Shown here piece after piece: positions 48,042 to 58,120 of a stretch of DNA of 64,000 nt (position 1 is its first letter; every line of letters begins with the position of its first letter). The stretch lies in the NCBI GenBank assembly GCA_024276675.1, contig JAJRWT010000039.1, forward strand, positions 1 to 64,000, read 5' to 3'. The position numbers and the translations under genes were made by a program. The stretch is from Myxococcota bacterium. Its GTDB lineage: Bacteria; Myxococcota_A; UBA796; JAFGLY01. Below the pieces are notes generated by a model. The model ran no database searches, was not told the DNA's origin, and worked only from the letters and a program-made list of their open reading frames with translations.

Positions 48042-49781
48042 ATGCACCCAGGAAGACTCCCCCTCCTTCCCTACCTGTCCACCCTGCTCATCCTCTGCCT
48101 CATCCTGGGTTCCCGAGGCGCGGCGGCAGCTACGCTCGCCAGGGTCCACGCCCTGGTGGTGGGTATCGGGGACTACCACTTCCCCGACGAATCCGGAGCC
48201 GACCTGGAGTTTTCCGTCAACGACGCCCTGGCATTCGCTGAGTTCCTGCAAAGCCCGGCGGGGGGCGCCGTGCAACCTCGTGACCTGCGCCTACGAACGG
48301 ATTCGGATGCCACCGCATCCACGCTGGCCAAGGATCTGAATTGGGTCTTCAAGAAATCAAGGGATGGCGATGTCGTGAAGATCTTTTTTTCGGGCCAGGC
48401 CCAGTTGTGGGGGGATGAGCCGGTGCTTCTCACCGGAGATTCCCGTCCGGGGAGCGATTCACGCCCCGAAAGCACCTTGTCCCTCGGACTCCTGGGGCAA
48501 CTGGCGGCCAAGACGCGTGCCCAGCGCGTGGAGCTGTACCTGGACCTGGCCAGGGCCACTCCGGCCCCCCCGGCTCGCTCTCCGCAACACCGGGAGAAGC
48601 TGATGCGCTCACTCCAGAGCCTCGACCAGTCCCTGCCCGCGCTGTTCCTCTTCGTATCCACCCGTCACCAGCAGCAAAGCCTGGAAGAACGCAGCTTCGG
48701 AGCCGCCGACGCCAGCCCGCCCTGGCCCGGGGGAGGTCACGGAGCTTTCACCTTCGCCCTGCTTCGCGCCATGAGCGGTGAGGCCGATGCCAACTCCGAC
48801 GGCGCGGTCAACCTGGCGGAGCTGTGCATGTTCCTGCCACAGGCGGTTTCCCTGCTCACAGGGGGAGCGCAGGAGCCATATCACAGCCAGAACTTCCCGG
48901 CCGATGCCCTGGTCGGCAGCCGTGGGGAGGGCTGGAACCCGGGGCTCTTCGATGCCATCGTTCCACAGCCGGAGCCCCTGCCCTTCTCCCGCGAGGAGCG
49001 CTCCGCGTTGTTGAAGGAATACGGCCAGCACATGCTGTGGATACCCGGGGGCTCCTTCCAGATGGGAACCTCCGATGGCGAGGCCGACGAACAGCCAGTC
49101 CACCATGTCACGCTCTCTGGTTTCTGGCTGGGCGAAAACGAGTTGTCCCAGGGGCTTTTCCAGGCTGTGATGGGCAGGAATCCCTCTACGCCCCAGGATC
49201 CCGCCATGCCCATGAACTGGGTGAGCTGGTTCGACGCCGTGGCCTTCTGCAACGCCCTCTCGGAGCTGGAACATCTGCAACCCGCCTACGAGGTGGACGG
49301 CCAACGGGTGGAGCTGGTGGAAGGGGCCGATGGCTACCGCCTGCCCACCGAGGCCCAGTGGGAGTATGCCGCCCTGGCAGACCAGGATCTACGTTTCGCT
49401 GGAATCGACGGCACCGAAGGGCTCTGCGAATTCGGCAACGTACGAGACGCCATCTTCTGTAGGAGCAGCAGCCAACAGGACTGCCCCGTCACCTGCCGGG
49501 ATGGCTATTTTCGCCTGGCACCCACAGCCAGTTTCAAGCCAAACTCCTGGGGGCTTTTCGACATGACCGGTAACGTCAGCGAGTGGGTGTGGGACTGGTT
49601 CGCCCCCTACGTTCCCGTGGATGCCTCCGATCCGTCGGGCCCCGCTCGAGGCGTGCTGCGATGCTTCAGGGGAGGTTCCTGGGGCAGCCCTCCTGGCGGC
49701 CTGCGCTTGCGGAACAGGAACGCGACGGATCCCGGCGACAAGAATGACACCATGGGTTTCCGCCTGGCGCGCTCGCCGTAG
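48042..49781 (+). CDS. Pseudo-caspase domain fused to FGE-sulfatase-fold domain, secreted
   Basis: 579 residues with a signal peptide (LLPYLSTLLILCLILGSRGAAAA). Residues about 35-290 match the peptidase C14 caspase fold: ALVVGIGDYHFP, VNDALAFAEFL and VVKIFFSG. The catalytic His motif SGHG is SGQA (117-120) and the Cys motif DACHSG reads DLARAT (168-173), so both catalytic residues are gone. Residues about 330-579 are an FGE-like domain: IPGGSFQMGTSDGEADEQPV, RLPTEAQWEYAA, DMTGNVSEWVWDW, RGGSWGSPPG and GFRLARS, without the FGE Cys pair. Both halves look non-catalytic, suggesting a binding or scaffold role. Confidence 0.82.
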   Translation: MHPGRLPLLPYLSTLLILCLILGSRGAAAATLARVHALVVGIGDYHFPDESGADLEFSVNDALAFAEFLQSPAGGAVQPRDLRLRTDSDATASTLAKDLNWVFKKSRDGDVVKIFFSGQAQLWGDEPVLLTGDSRPGSDSRPESTLSLGLLGQLAAKTRAQRVELYLDLARATPAPPARSPQHREKLMRSLQSLDQSLPALFLFVSTRHQQQSLEERSFGAADASPPWPGGGHGAFTFALLRAMSGEADANSDGAVNLAELCMFLPQAVSLLTGGAQEPYHSQNFPADALVGSRGEGWNPGLFDAIVPQPEPLPFSREERSALLKEYGQHMLWIPGGSFQMGTSDGEADEQPVHHVTLSGFWLGENELSQGLFQAVMGRNPSTPQDPAMPMNWVSWFDAVAFCNALSELEHLQPAYEVDGQRVELVEGADGYRLPTEAQWEYAALADQDLRFAGIDGTEGLCEFGNVRDAIFCRSSSQQDCPVTCRDGYFRLAPTASFKPNSWGLFDMTGNVSEWVWDWFAPYVPVDASDPSGPARGVLRCFRGGSWGSPPGGLRLRNRNATDPGDKNDTMGFRLARSP

Positions 49782-49944
49782 TGGACCTGGACGATTCAGG
49801 CTCCCGGGTGACGCCTGTCTGTTTTGACGAGTCCTGTACCTTCGACAGTTGGCAGCGCGGAGCCTTGCAAGTACAGTGTCTACAGGAAGCAGAAGAGAAC
49901 GCTCGGGTTTCAAGGTTCGTGCGAATCATATGGAGGCGGAAGCA

Positions 49945-52002
49945 ATGAGTGCACCCCAGGATACTGCAAGAGCAAACGACATCCTGTCCATCGTGGCGGC
50001 TTCCCAGGATATCAACGCCTTCAAAGAGCTGAACTGGCAGGGGAGCCTGAAGGACTACTTGCAGATTGTCAGCGAGCGACCGGATGTGGCCCGCAATGCC
50101 TTCCAGCGACTCTACGACATGGTCATGTCCTACGGGCAAGAAGAGTACATCGACTGCAAGAAGCGCATCACTCGCTACAAGTTTTTCGACGATCCCATGA
50201 ACCACGGGGCCGATGCCGTCTACGGCATCGATGTCTACCTGCAACGGCTGATGAACGTTCTCAAGGGCGCCGCCTTCTGGTACGGCACCCAGCACCGAGT
50301 GATCCTGCTGCACGGGCCGGTGGGCAGCGCCAAGTCCACCATAGTCCGCCTCTTCAAGAAGGGCCTTGAGCATTACTCCGCCTCGCCGGAGGGTGCGCTG
50401 TACTCCTATGGCTGGCAGGAAGAAGACGGCAGCATCCTCTGGTGTCCCATGAACGAAGACCCCCTGCGTCTCGTTCCCCCGGCAGCACGTTCCGATGTCC
50501 TGGCCGCCATAAACGCCAACCCGCGCACCCGTTACCCGGTGCGCATGGAGGGCGATCTGTGTCCGGTGTGTCGCCACATGTACCGGGAATTCATGAAGGA
50601 AGTCGACGGGGATTGGCTCAAGATGCTGAATCGCATCGTTGTGCGTCGCGTACTCCTGTCCGAGAGGGATCGCGTGGGAATCGGTACCTTCCAACCCAAG
50701 GACGAAAAGAACCAGGACTCCACCGAACTCACCGGCGACATCAACTACCGCAAGATCGCCGAGTACGGCTCCGATTCGGATCCCCGTGCCTTCAACTTCG
50801 ACGGGGAATTCAACATCGCCAACCGGGGACTGGTGGAGTTCATCGAGGTACTCAAGCTGGACGTCGCCTTCCTCTACGATCTACTGGGAGCCAGCCAGGA
50901 GCACAAGATCAAACCCAAGAAGTTCCCGCAGACCCACATCGATGAAGTGATCATCGGGCACACCAACGAACCGGAATACCGCAAGTTCCAGAACAACGAA
51001 TTCATGGAGGCCCTGCGGGATCGCACCATCCGCATCGACATCCCCTACATCACCACCTGGCACCAGGAATCGCGTATCTACCAGAAAGACTATAACGACC
51101 TGCGCGTGCAGAAGCACATAGCTCCGCACACCATCGAAATGGCGGCCATGTGGGCGGTGCTCACCCGGATGGAAGAACCCAAGCAGTACAAGCTCTCGCT
51201 CATGCAGAAGCTCAAGCTCTACGATGGCCGCACCCTGCCGGGCTTCACGGAGGACAACGTCAAAGAGCTTCGCAAGACCTCCACCCGTGAAGGCATGGAT
51301 GGTATCAGCCCCCGCTACGTGCAGGACAAGATCTCCAACGCCCTGGTGAGCGACGCCGAGCAGACCTGCATCAACCCCTTCATGGTCCTGAACGAGCTTG
51401 AGAGTGGGCTGAAGCACCACGGGCTCATCAGCGACGAAGACACCAGGGAACGATACCGTGGTCTCCTGGACACGGTGAAGAAGGAATACGAAGACATCGT
51501 CAAGAACGAAGTCCAGAAGGCCATAGTGGCCGATCAGAACGCCATATCGCGCCTCTGCGGCAACTACATCGACAACATCAAGGCCTACACCCAGAAAGAA
51601 AAGGTCCGAAACACCTTTACCGGGGCCTACGAAGAACCGGATGAGCGTCTCATGCGCTCCATCGAGGAAAAGATCGACATCCCGGAATCCCGCAAGGACG
51701 ACTTCCGCCGCGAGATCATGAACTACATCGGCGCGTTGGCCATAGATGGCAAGCATTTTGACTACACCATGAACGAGCGCTTGCACAAGGCCCTGGAACT
51801 CAAGCTCTTCGAGGATCAAAAAGACAGCATCAAGCTCACCACCCTGGTGAGCCAGGTGGTGGACAAAGACGCCCAGGCCAAGATCGACGTGGTCAAGCAT
51901 CGGCTCATCGAGCAGTACGGATATTGTGAAATCTGTTCCACCGACGTACTCAATTTCGTGGCCAGCATTTTCGCCAGGGGAGACGCCAAGGAGGAATCCT
52001 GA
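49945..52002 (+). CDS. prkA: PrkA/YeaG-family serine kinase
   Basis: 685 residues from the ATG at 49945, with GGAGG eight bases upstream; ATG 49930 is a weaker alternative. Walker A is [12 protein letters not shown] in an AAA-like domain; the C-terminal half contains the PrkA kinase region. The family includes E. coli YeaG and Bacillus PrkA, which act in nitrogen-starvation or stress responses and sporulation. Two bases separate it from the yeaH-like gene. The neighbours yeaH and spoVR confirm the assignment. Confidence 0.93.
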   Translation: MSAPQDTARANDILSIVAASQDINAFKELNWQGSLKDYLQIVSERPDVARNAFQRLYDMVMSYGQEEYIDCKKRITRYKFFDDPMNHGADAVYGIDVYLQRLMNVLKGAAFWYGTQHRVILLHGPVGSAKSTIVRLFKKGLEHYSASPEGALYSYGWQEEDGSILWCPMNEDPLRLVPPAARSDVLAAINANPRTRYPVRMEGDLCPVCRHMYREFMKEVDGDWLKMLNRIVVRRVLLSERDRVGIGTFQPKDEKNQDSTELTGDINYRKIAEYGSDSDPRAFNFDGEFNIANRGLVEFIEVLKLDVAFLYDLLGASQEHKIKPKKFPQTHIDEVIIGHTNEPEYRKFQNNEFMEALRDRTIRIDIPYITTWHQESRIYQKDYNDLRVQKHIAPHTIEMAAMWAVLTRMEEPKQYKLSLMQKLKLYDGRTLPGFTEDNVKELRKTSTREGMDGISPRYVQDKISNALVSDAEQTCINPFMVLNELESGLKHHGLISDEDTRERYRGLLDTVKKEYEDIVKNEVQKAIVADQNAISRLCGNYIDNIKAYTQKEKVRNTFTGAYEEPDERLMRSIEEKIDIPESRKDDFRREIMNYIGALAIDGKHFDYTMNERLHKALELKLFEDQKDSIKLTTLVSQVVDKDAQAKIDVVKHRLIEQYGYCEICSTDVLNFVASIFARGDAKEES

Positions 52003-52004
52003 CC

Positions 52005-53090
52005 GTGTCCATCATCGACAAAGATCTGGACCGCTTCAAGGAGATCGTTCGGGGCAAGGTGCGGCGTGAGCTGCGAAAGTACATGTCCTCCAGGGAAATG
52101 CTGGGGCGCCAGGGCAAGAAGACGGTCTCCATCCCAATCCCCGACATCCAGATTCCCCGCCTGCGCTACGGCAAGAACGAACAGGGCGGCGTGGGCCAGG
52201 GAGAAGGCGACGAGGGCGAGCCAGTGGACGGCGAAGGTCAGGCCAGCGACAAGCCCGGTGAGCACTCCCTGGAAGCAGAGGTCAGCCTGGAAGAGTTGGC
52301 CAGGATCATCGGCGAGGAGTTGGAACTGCCCCGCATCCAGCCCAGGGGCAGCAGGCAGGTGGACAGCGCCAAGGCCCGCTACACGGGGATCTCCCTGGTG
52401 GGCCCCGAGTCGCTGCGCCACACCCGCCGCACATACAAACAGGCCCTGAAGCGTCAGATCGCGCTGGGTACCTATGATCCCAGGCGTCCCGTTATCATCC
52501 CCATCAAGGAGGACCGCCGCTACCGTTCCTGGAAGGTGGCGGTGGAGCCAAGTTTTGCCGCGGTGATCATCTACATGATGGACGTGTCCGGTTCCATGGG
52601 GCAGAAACAAAAAGACATCGTGCGCCTGGAGACCTTCTGGATCGATACCTGGTTGCAGCACAACTACAGGAACCTGGAAACCCGCTTCATAATACACGAC
52701 GCCAAGGCCCGCGAAGTGGATCGCGACACCTTTTTCCGAACTCGCGAGAGTGGGGGCACCCTCATCTCCACCGCCTATGGGCTCGCCAACCAGATAGTCC
52801 AGGCCGAATACCCCGTGACTGACTGGAACATCTACTTCTTCCACTTCTCCGACGGCGACAACTGGTCCGGATCCGACAACAACAAGTGCGTGGACCTTCT
52901 CAAGAAACACATGCTCCCGGTAGCCAACATGTTCGGATACGGGCAGGTGGACTCCCACTACGGATCAGGGCGTTTTCTCCACGTTCTCAAAGAGAACTTT
53001 CCCGACGATCAGCGCTTGATCCTGTCCAGGATCCCCAACCGTGAGGCCATCATGGATTCCATTCGCGAGTTTCTGGGAAAGGGGCGTTGA
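52005..53090 (+). CDS. yeaH: YeaH/DUF444 VWA-like protein
   Basis: 361 residues from a GTG at 52005, with AAGGAGG about ten bases upstream. DUF444 family: basic N-terminus ([11 protein letters not shown]), Gly/Glu-rich segment, [20 protein letters not shown], a VWA-type metal-site core ([15 protein letters not shown]), and [14 protein letters not shown]. In enterobacteria YeaH is encoded next to YeaG and acts in the same starvation response. Coupled to the neighbours by two-base and overlap spacing. Confidence 0.92.
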   Translation: MSIIDKDLDRFKEIVRGKVRRELRKYMSSREMLGRQGKKTVSIPIPDIQIPRLRYGKNEQGGVGQGEGDEGEPVDGEGQASDKPGEHSLEAEVSLEELARIIGEELELPRIQPRGSRQVDSAKARYTGISLVGPESLRHTRRTYKQALKRQIALGTYDPRRPVIIPIKEDRRYRSWKVAVEPSFAAVIIYMMDVSGSMGQKQKDIVRLETFWIDTWLQHNYRNLETRFIIHDAKAREVDRDTFFRTRESGGTLISTAYGLANQIVQAEYPVTDWNIYFFHFSDGDNWSGSDNNKCVDLLKKHMLPVANMFGYGQVDSHYGSGRFLHVLKENFPDDQRLILSRIPNREAIMDSIREFLGKGR

Positions 53091-53092
53091 CC

Positions 53093-54625
53093 GTGAGCCC
53101 ATCGCTGGTACATGGCTGGACCCGGCGTCGCCTTCCCAGCGAGCTGGAAGATGCCCGGGCAGAGATCGCCGAGATCACCTGGAATGAAGGCCTGCGCTTC
53201 TGTGAGACTGTCTTCGAGATGTGCTCCTTCGACGAGATCAACATGCTGGCTTCCTACGGCGGCTTCCCCGTGCGCTACCCCCACTGGCGCTTCGGGATGG
53301 AGTACCTGCGCATGAAGACCGGCTATGAATGGGGTCTCCAGAAGATTTACGAGATGGTCATCAACACCGATCCCGCCTATGCCTACCTGCTGGACAACAA
53401 CACGGTGGTGGATCAGAAACTGGTGATGGCCCACGTGTACGGGCATGTGGACTTCTTCCAGAACAACGCCTGGTTCAAATACACCAACCGCAAGATGTTG
53501 GACGAAATGGCCAACCACGCCACGCGGATCCGGCGCTACATCGACCGTTTCGGGTTGGAGACCGTGGAGAGTTTCATTGACGCCTGCCTGTCCCTGGAAA
53601 ACCTCATCGATCCCATGCGCCCCCATATGCGGCAGGACGACAACGGAATCGGCGAAGACGATCACGAAACCGAGACCACCGAGACCCTCAAGCTGCCCTC
53701 CAAGTCCTACATGGACCGCTACATCAATCCCCCCGAGTATCTGAAGGAGCAACGCCAGATAATCGAAGCAGCGCAAAGGAAAAAGCAGCATTTTCCCGAG
53801 TCACCCCGCAAGGATGTGTTGCTTTTTCTACTGAAACACGCCCCGTTGAATCGCTGGCAGACCGATGTGCTCTCAATCATACGCGAAGAAGCCTACTACT
53901 ATGCCCCCCAGGCTCAGACCAAGATAATGAACGAAGGCTGGGCCTGCTTCTGGCACAGCCGGACCATGACCGGGCATGTCCTCACCGATGCCGACGTGGT
54001 GGACTACGCCGACCACCACTCGGGTACGGTGGCCATGAGACCGGGGCAGCTCAATCCCTACAAGATTGGCCTCGAGTTGTTTCGCAACATCGAGGAGCGA
54101 TGGAACAAGGGGCGCTTCGGCAAGGACTGGCTGGATTGCGAGGATGCCGCCCAGCGCCACGACTGGGACACCGGGGCCGGACTGGGACTGGAAAAGGTCT
54201 TCCAGGTTCGCCAGACACACAACGACATCACCTTCATCGACAACTTCCTCACTGAAGACTTCTGCCGTGACAACGGCCTCTTCGCGTACGAATACGACAA
54301 GCGCAGCAAGCAGTTCCTCATAGACAGTCGCCAGTTCGCCGTCATCAAGCAGAAGCTGCTCTTCATGCTCAGCAATCGCGGAGAGCCCAGGATCATGGTG
54401 ACGGACGGCAACCACGGCAACCGTGGTGAACTCGAACTCACACACCAGCACGAGGGGGTGGACATCCAGGTGGATTGGGCTTCGGGCGTGTTGGCCAACC
54501 TGTCTCGCATCTGGGGGAGGCCGGTACACCTGGTGACAGCCCTGGAAGACACCCCCGCTGTACTGAGCCATGACGGCGACGAGTTCAAGGTACAACGGAA
54601 CGCCGGGACCAAGAGCAAGAGCTGA
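53093..54625 (+). CDS. spoVR: SpoVR/YcgB-family protein
   Basis: 510 residues from the GTG at 53093, chosen over the overlapping TTG at 53087 because AAAGGGG is eight bases from the GTG and only two from the TTG. Family pattern: PHWRFGMEYLRMKTGYEWGL, KIYEMVINTDPAYAYLL, VMAHVYGHVDFFQNNAWF, NEGWACFWHS, and the C-terminal part with QTHNDITFIDNFLT. SpoVR is required for cortex or coat steps in Bacillus; in non-sporing bacteria it accompanies PrkA and YeaH. The exact biochemical role is unknown. Confidence 0.93.
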   Translation: MSPSLVHGWTRRRLPSELEDARAEIAEITWNEGLRFCETVFEMCSFDEINMLASYGGFPVRYPHWRFGMEYLRMKTGYEWGLQKIYEMVINTDPAYAYLLDNNTVVDQKLVMAHVYGHVDFFQNNAWFKYTNRKMLDEMANHATRIRRYIDRFGLETVESFIDACLSLENLIDPMRPHMRQDDNGIGEDDHETETTETLKLPSKSYMDRYINPPEYLKEQRQIIEAAQRKKQHFPESPRKDVLLFLLKHAPLNRWQTDVLSIIREEAYYYAPQAQTKIMNEGWACFWHSRTMTGHVLTDADVVDYADHHSGTVAMRPGQLNPYKIGLELFRNIEERWNKGRFGKDWLDCEDAAQRHDWDTGAGLGLEKVFQVRQTHNDITFIDNFLTEDFCRDNGLFAYEYDKRSKQFLIDSRQFAVIKQKLLFMLSNRGEPRIMVTDGNHGNRGELELTHQHEGVDIQVDWASGVLANLSRIWGRPVHLVTALEDTPAVLSHDGDEFKVQRNAGTKSKS

Positions 54626-54655
54626 CGCCCTCCCCCATTTCCCCGGAGTGCAACC

Positions 54656-55147
54656 ATGAGCCTCTCCCGAACGCTGGAAACCGAGCTTGATCGCCCCAAT
54701 ACTACCAGCGGGCGGGTGAAGGCAGAGTCCGGGGGAAGCATTGTGGAGGTGGACGTGGTGGAGTTGGACCGCCTGGGCGCCAGGGTCGGTGGGATCAAGG
54801 TCCGGAGGGGCAAGCCCGGCGACGTGGCAACACAGGCCATGGCCGCTCCCGGAAACCTCCGCCACCTGGGCGAAGGCCTGACGCCAATCGAAGTGGAGCC
54901 ATCACTTGGGGGCGCCGTGCTTCGTTCGGCCCCCGAAGAAATGGACGGCGGTGAATTCTGGCAGCTCTCCATCGGCGATTCGGGCCGCGAAGCCGAGCTG
55001 GGTCGCTACCAGGTGGGGAAGAGCGGGAAGCGCGAACAGAAACCCTTCACGCTCACCCGCGAGCACCTGCGGCGCACGGTGGACGGCATGGAACATGCCC
55101 TGGAGGGCCGCTCACAAACCGAACCCAGTACTGCTGGCTCGGTTTGA
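54656..55147 (+). CDS. Hypothetical protein at the end of the prkA operon
   Basis: 163 residues. No family recognised. It starts 31 bp after spoVR with a plausible site (CCGGAGTGCAACC then ATG). The sequence is hydrophilic and charged, with no signal peptide or membrane segment; it has VDVVELDRLGARVGGIKVRR and EEMDGGEFWQLSIG. Position suggests it is coregulated with prkA-yeaH-spoVR. Codon use and composition match the neighbours. Confidence 0.65.
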   Translation: MSLSRTLETELDRPNTTSGRVKAESGGSIVEVDVVELDRLGARVGGIKVRRGKPGDVATQAMAAPGNLRHLGEGLTPIEVEPSLGGAVLRSAPEEMDGGEFWQLSIGDSGREAELGRYQVGKSGKREQKPFTLTREHLRRTVDGMEHALEGRSQTEPSTAGSV

Positions 55148-55164
55148 TTGTCGATCCCTTGCCC

Positions 55165-55326
55165 ACAAGATCGTGGGGCCGGCTTCCAGCCGGCCCATGT
55201 CGTCACTCTGCATGGTACGCCGGCTGGAAGCCGGCGCCACGGGGGAAGCCGGCGTACCACAGGGGAAGCCTGCCCTTGTTGGTCACCCGGCCAAAATTGT
55301 GGGGCAGGCTTTCCAGCCTGCCCTAC
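55165..55326. repeat. BIME-like dispersed palindromic repeat, copy 3 (compound)
   Basis: Contains hairpin GGCCGGCTTCCAGCCGGCC, the core CACTCTGCATGGTA, hairpin GCCGGCTGGAAGCCGGC, a further GAAGCCGGCGTACCAC unit and finally GGGGCAGGCTTTCCAGCCTGCCC. More units than copies 1 and 2. It lies between the convergent genes ending at 55147 and 55323, where it may terminate both transcripts. The last hairpin touches the end of the methyltransferase gene. Confidence 0.8.
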
Positions 55327-56075
55327 GGGGGGGCGTGGGTGGAGGGCTTCTGGAAGATCCACAGCACCGAGCCGTATTCCAGCAATTCGTGGCGCTCAAC
55401 TGGCAACAGCCCGTTTGCTTCGAGGTTCACGACGAGGGCGCGCTCCGTTGGCAGCCCGGGGGAGGGGGACGGGCGTGCCCCCTGCGGATCGCTCTGCTCC
55501 CCTTGAAAGTACTCCATGGCAACGAGCCTGCCCATCGGTTTGAGCGCCGATACCACGCTCCGGAGAAACGCTCGCTTGTCGTCCTGGAGCGGAGCCATAG
55601 CTGGAAAGTCGAGGTGGAAGAGAAGAGCCATGTCCAACGTCGCTTCCGCAAAGCCCAGGTCTCGCGGGTCGTTTTCCACCGAGATCACGTTCTGGTGGGG
55701 GTTGAGGGAGATGTCCAGGGCAAGGCCCTCCAGCTCCCGGAGTAGATCTCCATCCATGTCCATGGCAAACAACAACCCCTCCCCCCCCACTGAACGGGCG
55801 ACATCGAAGCTGTAGAAGCCAGAGCCACAGCCCACGTCGGCCACAATCATGCCGGGTTCCAGCCCAAGCAGATCCAGGACGGTGGCTTTGTCTTCGTGAC
55901 GCAGGTAGCCGTCCGAGGATCGTAGGAGCCAGTCCCAGTCGACAAGCCCGATGCTTGAAGGGGGATACCTGTAGGGCCCCTGGGCCCCCGGGAACGGCGG
56001 TTGTGCTCTGGCCACGAAGCAGCCCATCGCTATCCAAAGGTGGCACAGAAAGCAATTGAGTCGGACTGTTTTCAT
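55323..56075 (-). CDS. Class I SAM-methyltransferase with N-terminal signal sequence
   Basis: 250 residues from the ATG at 56075; upstream in-frame starts add unconserved sequence. The first 24 residues (MKTVRLNCFLCHLWIAMGCF, then VARA) look like a signal peptide or anchor. The SAM fold follows: IVADVGCGSGFYSFDVAR (motif I), LFAMDMDGDLLREL (acidic loop), and later FRS/KPMGRLVAMEYF. An exported SAM-dependent enzyme is unusual because SAM is cytosolic; either the start is wrong, the signal is an anchor facing inward, or the domain is a non-enzymatic relative. The substrate is unknown. Confidence 0.75.
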   Translation of the reverse strand: MKTVRLNCFLCHLWIAMGCFVARAQPPFPGAQGPYRYPPSSIGLVDWDWLLRSSDGYLRHEDKATVLDLLGLEPGMIVADVGCGSGFYSFDVARSVGGEGLLFAMDMDGDLLRELEGLALDISLNPHQNVISVENDPRDLGFAEATLDMALLFHLDFPAMAPLQDDKRAFLRSVVSALKPMGRLVAMEYFQGEQSDPQGARPSPSPGLPTERALVVNLEANGLLPVERHELLEYGSVLWIFQKPSTHAPP

Positions 56076-56288
56076 GGTTCCAGCCGCTGGGTGGAACAAC
56101 CTACTCCAGTGAGGCGGATCCACGCAAGCCCAGCGGCCATGGTCCCGCGGCGCCCCCCGGGCCTGGTAGCCGGTTTTGGGTGGGTGCCCCCTGAAACCCG
56201 TGGCGTTCAAGCCGTCATGAGTGTTCAAACGCTCACAACTGGTCTATGATGGTGCACGGCCTTTTCCCCATCAACCGAACACGCCCCG

Positions 56289-58076
56289 ATGAACACCGTC
56301 TTCCACACGCAATCACGCCATTTTGGAGTCATGCTGGCGCTGCTGCTGTCGCCGTGGGGACCGCTTTCGTGCATACGTTCATCCACCAACCCGAAGGACG
56401 AAACCACCGAATCCGGCTCCCTGCATAGCGACGGCTCCCCGGACAGCCGGGCGGACAGCCTTGCGCCCATGGACTCCGCGGACAGCGGTTTCTACGTGGA
56501 CCCCAGGGTCCAGGAGCTGGATCCATACCTGGAACCCGAGGTATTGGTAAGCCCGACGCAACTGAGTGGCGGCGGGACCGCGAGCGTCACCTACAAGGGC
56601 GTGTTGGCCGGAATGGCCAGTGTGACCATGAGGTATGGTTTCAACGGCTGGACCGTTTCCGACGACATCGACTCGTACGAATACGAGGTCTACGACAGCC
56701 AGGTGCTCTACTACCTGGAATCCACCATGAGCCGCCAGGCCGATGGCGCCTGGTACAGCTCGGTCTACCTGCCCACTGATGCTCGGGCCATGCACATGAA
56801 GTTTCTGGCCACCAGTGAAGACGGAATCACCAGCACCGACGACAACGGAAGCCAGTACTACTCGGCCGAGATCAGCTTTCCACTCATCGGCCCATTCCTG
56901 ACCTGGAACGGGGAGACCAGCCCAGGCTCGGGTATCATCGTCAACTGGGAAACCTCCGTCCCATGCCTGGGGGTGGTGGCCTATGGAACCACCGAAGATC
57001 TCGGCTCCTACGCCGTGGGCCAGACCCTGGGCAACATGCATCACGTGGCCCTCACGGACCTGCAATCGGATCAGACCTACTACTACAAGGTTTTCGACAG
57101 CGCAGGGCGTGCATCGGAACCACGCTCCTTCGTCACTCCCCAGGATTCTCCCTCCAGCCTGGATTTTGTGGTGTTTTCCGACATGCAGGACTCGGGCAGC
57201 GACAACCGCTGGGCCGATGTTGCGGCCCAGGTGGCCTCCAGCCAGGCCGACGTGGACCTGCTGTTGATGGCCGGCGACATGGCGCAGGTGGATCATCCTG
57301 GTTCCTGGTGGATCTTCTTCGACCGGGCACGGGAGCTGTTTCCGGGAATCCCGTTGTTGCCGGTTCCAGGCAACCACGACACGCCGGGCATCTCCAGCAG
57401 CACCGACACCAGCAGCTTCCAACGCTACTTCGATCTGCCCTTCGCCTCGGAAAAGGAGCCCTGGTACGCCCTTGACTACGGCTCCACCCGCTTCCTGGGC
57501 CTGTGCTCGGAAGACACCGACTCCATGGCGCCCGACGGCGCGCAGTATGCCTTCGTACAGGCCGAGTTGGACGGTTGCGGGAAGGGCCAGGAAAAAACCT
57601 GCGAGAACGTCTTTGTAGCCTGGCACATCCCCCCCTACAACGGCGGTTCGCGCCACAGCGCGGAGCAGGGCGATGTCCGCGAGATAACCGCCTTGTTCGA
57701 AGGCATCGTGGACTGGGTCTTCAACGGCCACGAACACCTGTACCAGCGCATGCAGCCTTTGCGATACGACGGCGTCCTTGCTGCATCGGGCGAATACGGG
57801 CAGGGCCTCCAGGATGGAGTGGGGTACGTCGTGCTGCCACCTGCCGGCTACGATCCCTCTTCCTACCTGGAAAGCAGCGAAGAAGGCGAGACCAGTTCTC
57901 GCGACTTCCTGGCCTATCCCATCGTGGAACCCGAAGACGACATCGTGGATTCCCAGAATGGCTACGTGGTAGTACAGGTGGGCTACAAGTCCTTGTCGCT
58001 GGTTGCCTGGGGCATGGGCGACAACGACGAATCCAGTGACCCCGAGATAGTCGACTCTCTATCTTATACCAAGTGA
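56289..58076 (+). CDS. Purple-acid-phosphatase-like metallophosphoesterase lipoprotein
   Basis: 595 residues. Signal and lipobox: MLALLLSPWGPLSC; Asp/Ser-rich linker. The N-terminal beta domain is followed by an Fn3-like phosphatase N-domain (TVSDDIDSY... and LTWNGETSPGSGIIVNWET) and the catalytic domain, with all metallophosphoesterase blocks: FVVFSDMQD, LLLMAGDMAQVD, VPGNHDTPG, VFVAWHIPPYNGG and FNGHEHLYQRM. Extracytoplasmic phosphatase or phosphodiesterase. Substrate unknown. First of a run of lipoprotein enzyme genes on the plus strand. Confidence 0.9.
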   Translation: MNTVFHTQSRHFGVMLALLLSPWGPLSCIRSSTNPKDETTESGSLHSDGSPDSRADSLAPMDSADSGFYVDPRVQELDPYLEPEVLVSPTQLSGGGTASVTYKGVLAGMASVTMRYGFNGWTVSDDIDSYEYEVYDSQVLYYLESTMSRQADGAWYSSVYLPTDARAMHMKFLATSEDGITSTDDNGSQYYSAEISFPLIGPFLTWNGETSPGSGIIVNWETSVPCLGVVAYGTTEDLGSYAVGQTLGNMHHVALTDLQSDQTYYYKVFDSAGRASEPRSFVTPQDSPSSLDFVVFSDMQDSGSDNRWADVAAQVASSQADVDLLLMAGDMAQVDHPGSWWIFFDRARELFPGIPLLPVPGNHDTPGISSSTDTSSFQRYFDLPFASEKEPWYALDYGSTRFLGLCSEDTDSMAPDGAQYAFVQAELDGCGKGQEKTCENVFVAWHIPPYNGGSRHSAEQGDVREITALFEGIVDWVFNGHEHLYQRMQPLRYDGVLAASGEYGQGLQDGVGYVVLPPAGYDPSSYLESSEEGETSSRDFLAYPIVEPEDDIVDSQNGYVVVQVGYKSLSLVAWGMGDNDESSDPEIVDSLSYTK

Positions 58077-58079
58077 TAC

Positions 58080-58096
58080 GCCGACCTTCGGCCTTT
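58080..58096 (+). terminator. Weak candidate terminator hairpin
   Basis: GCCGA-CCT-TCGGC followed by CTTTC directly after the phosphatase stop. Stem of only five pairs and a short T tract, so the assignment is weak. The next gene starts 25 bp further on. Confidence 0.25.
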
Positions 58097-58120
58097 CAAT
58101 AGACAGCCAAGGAGCCAGGC

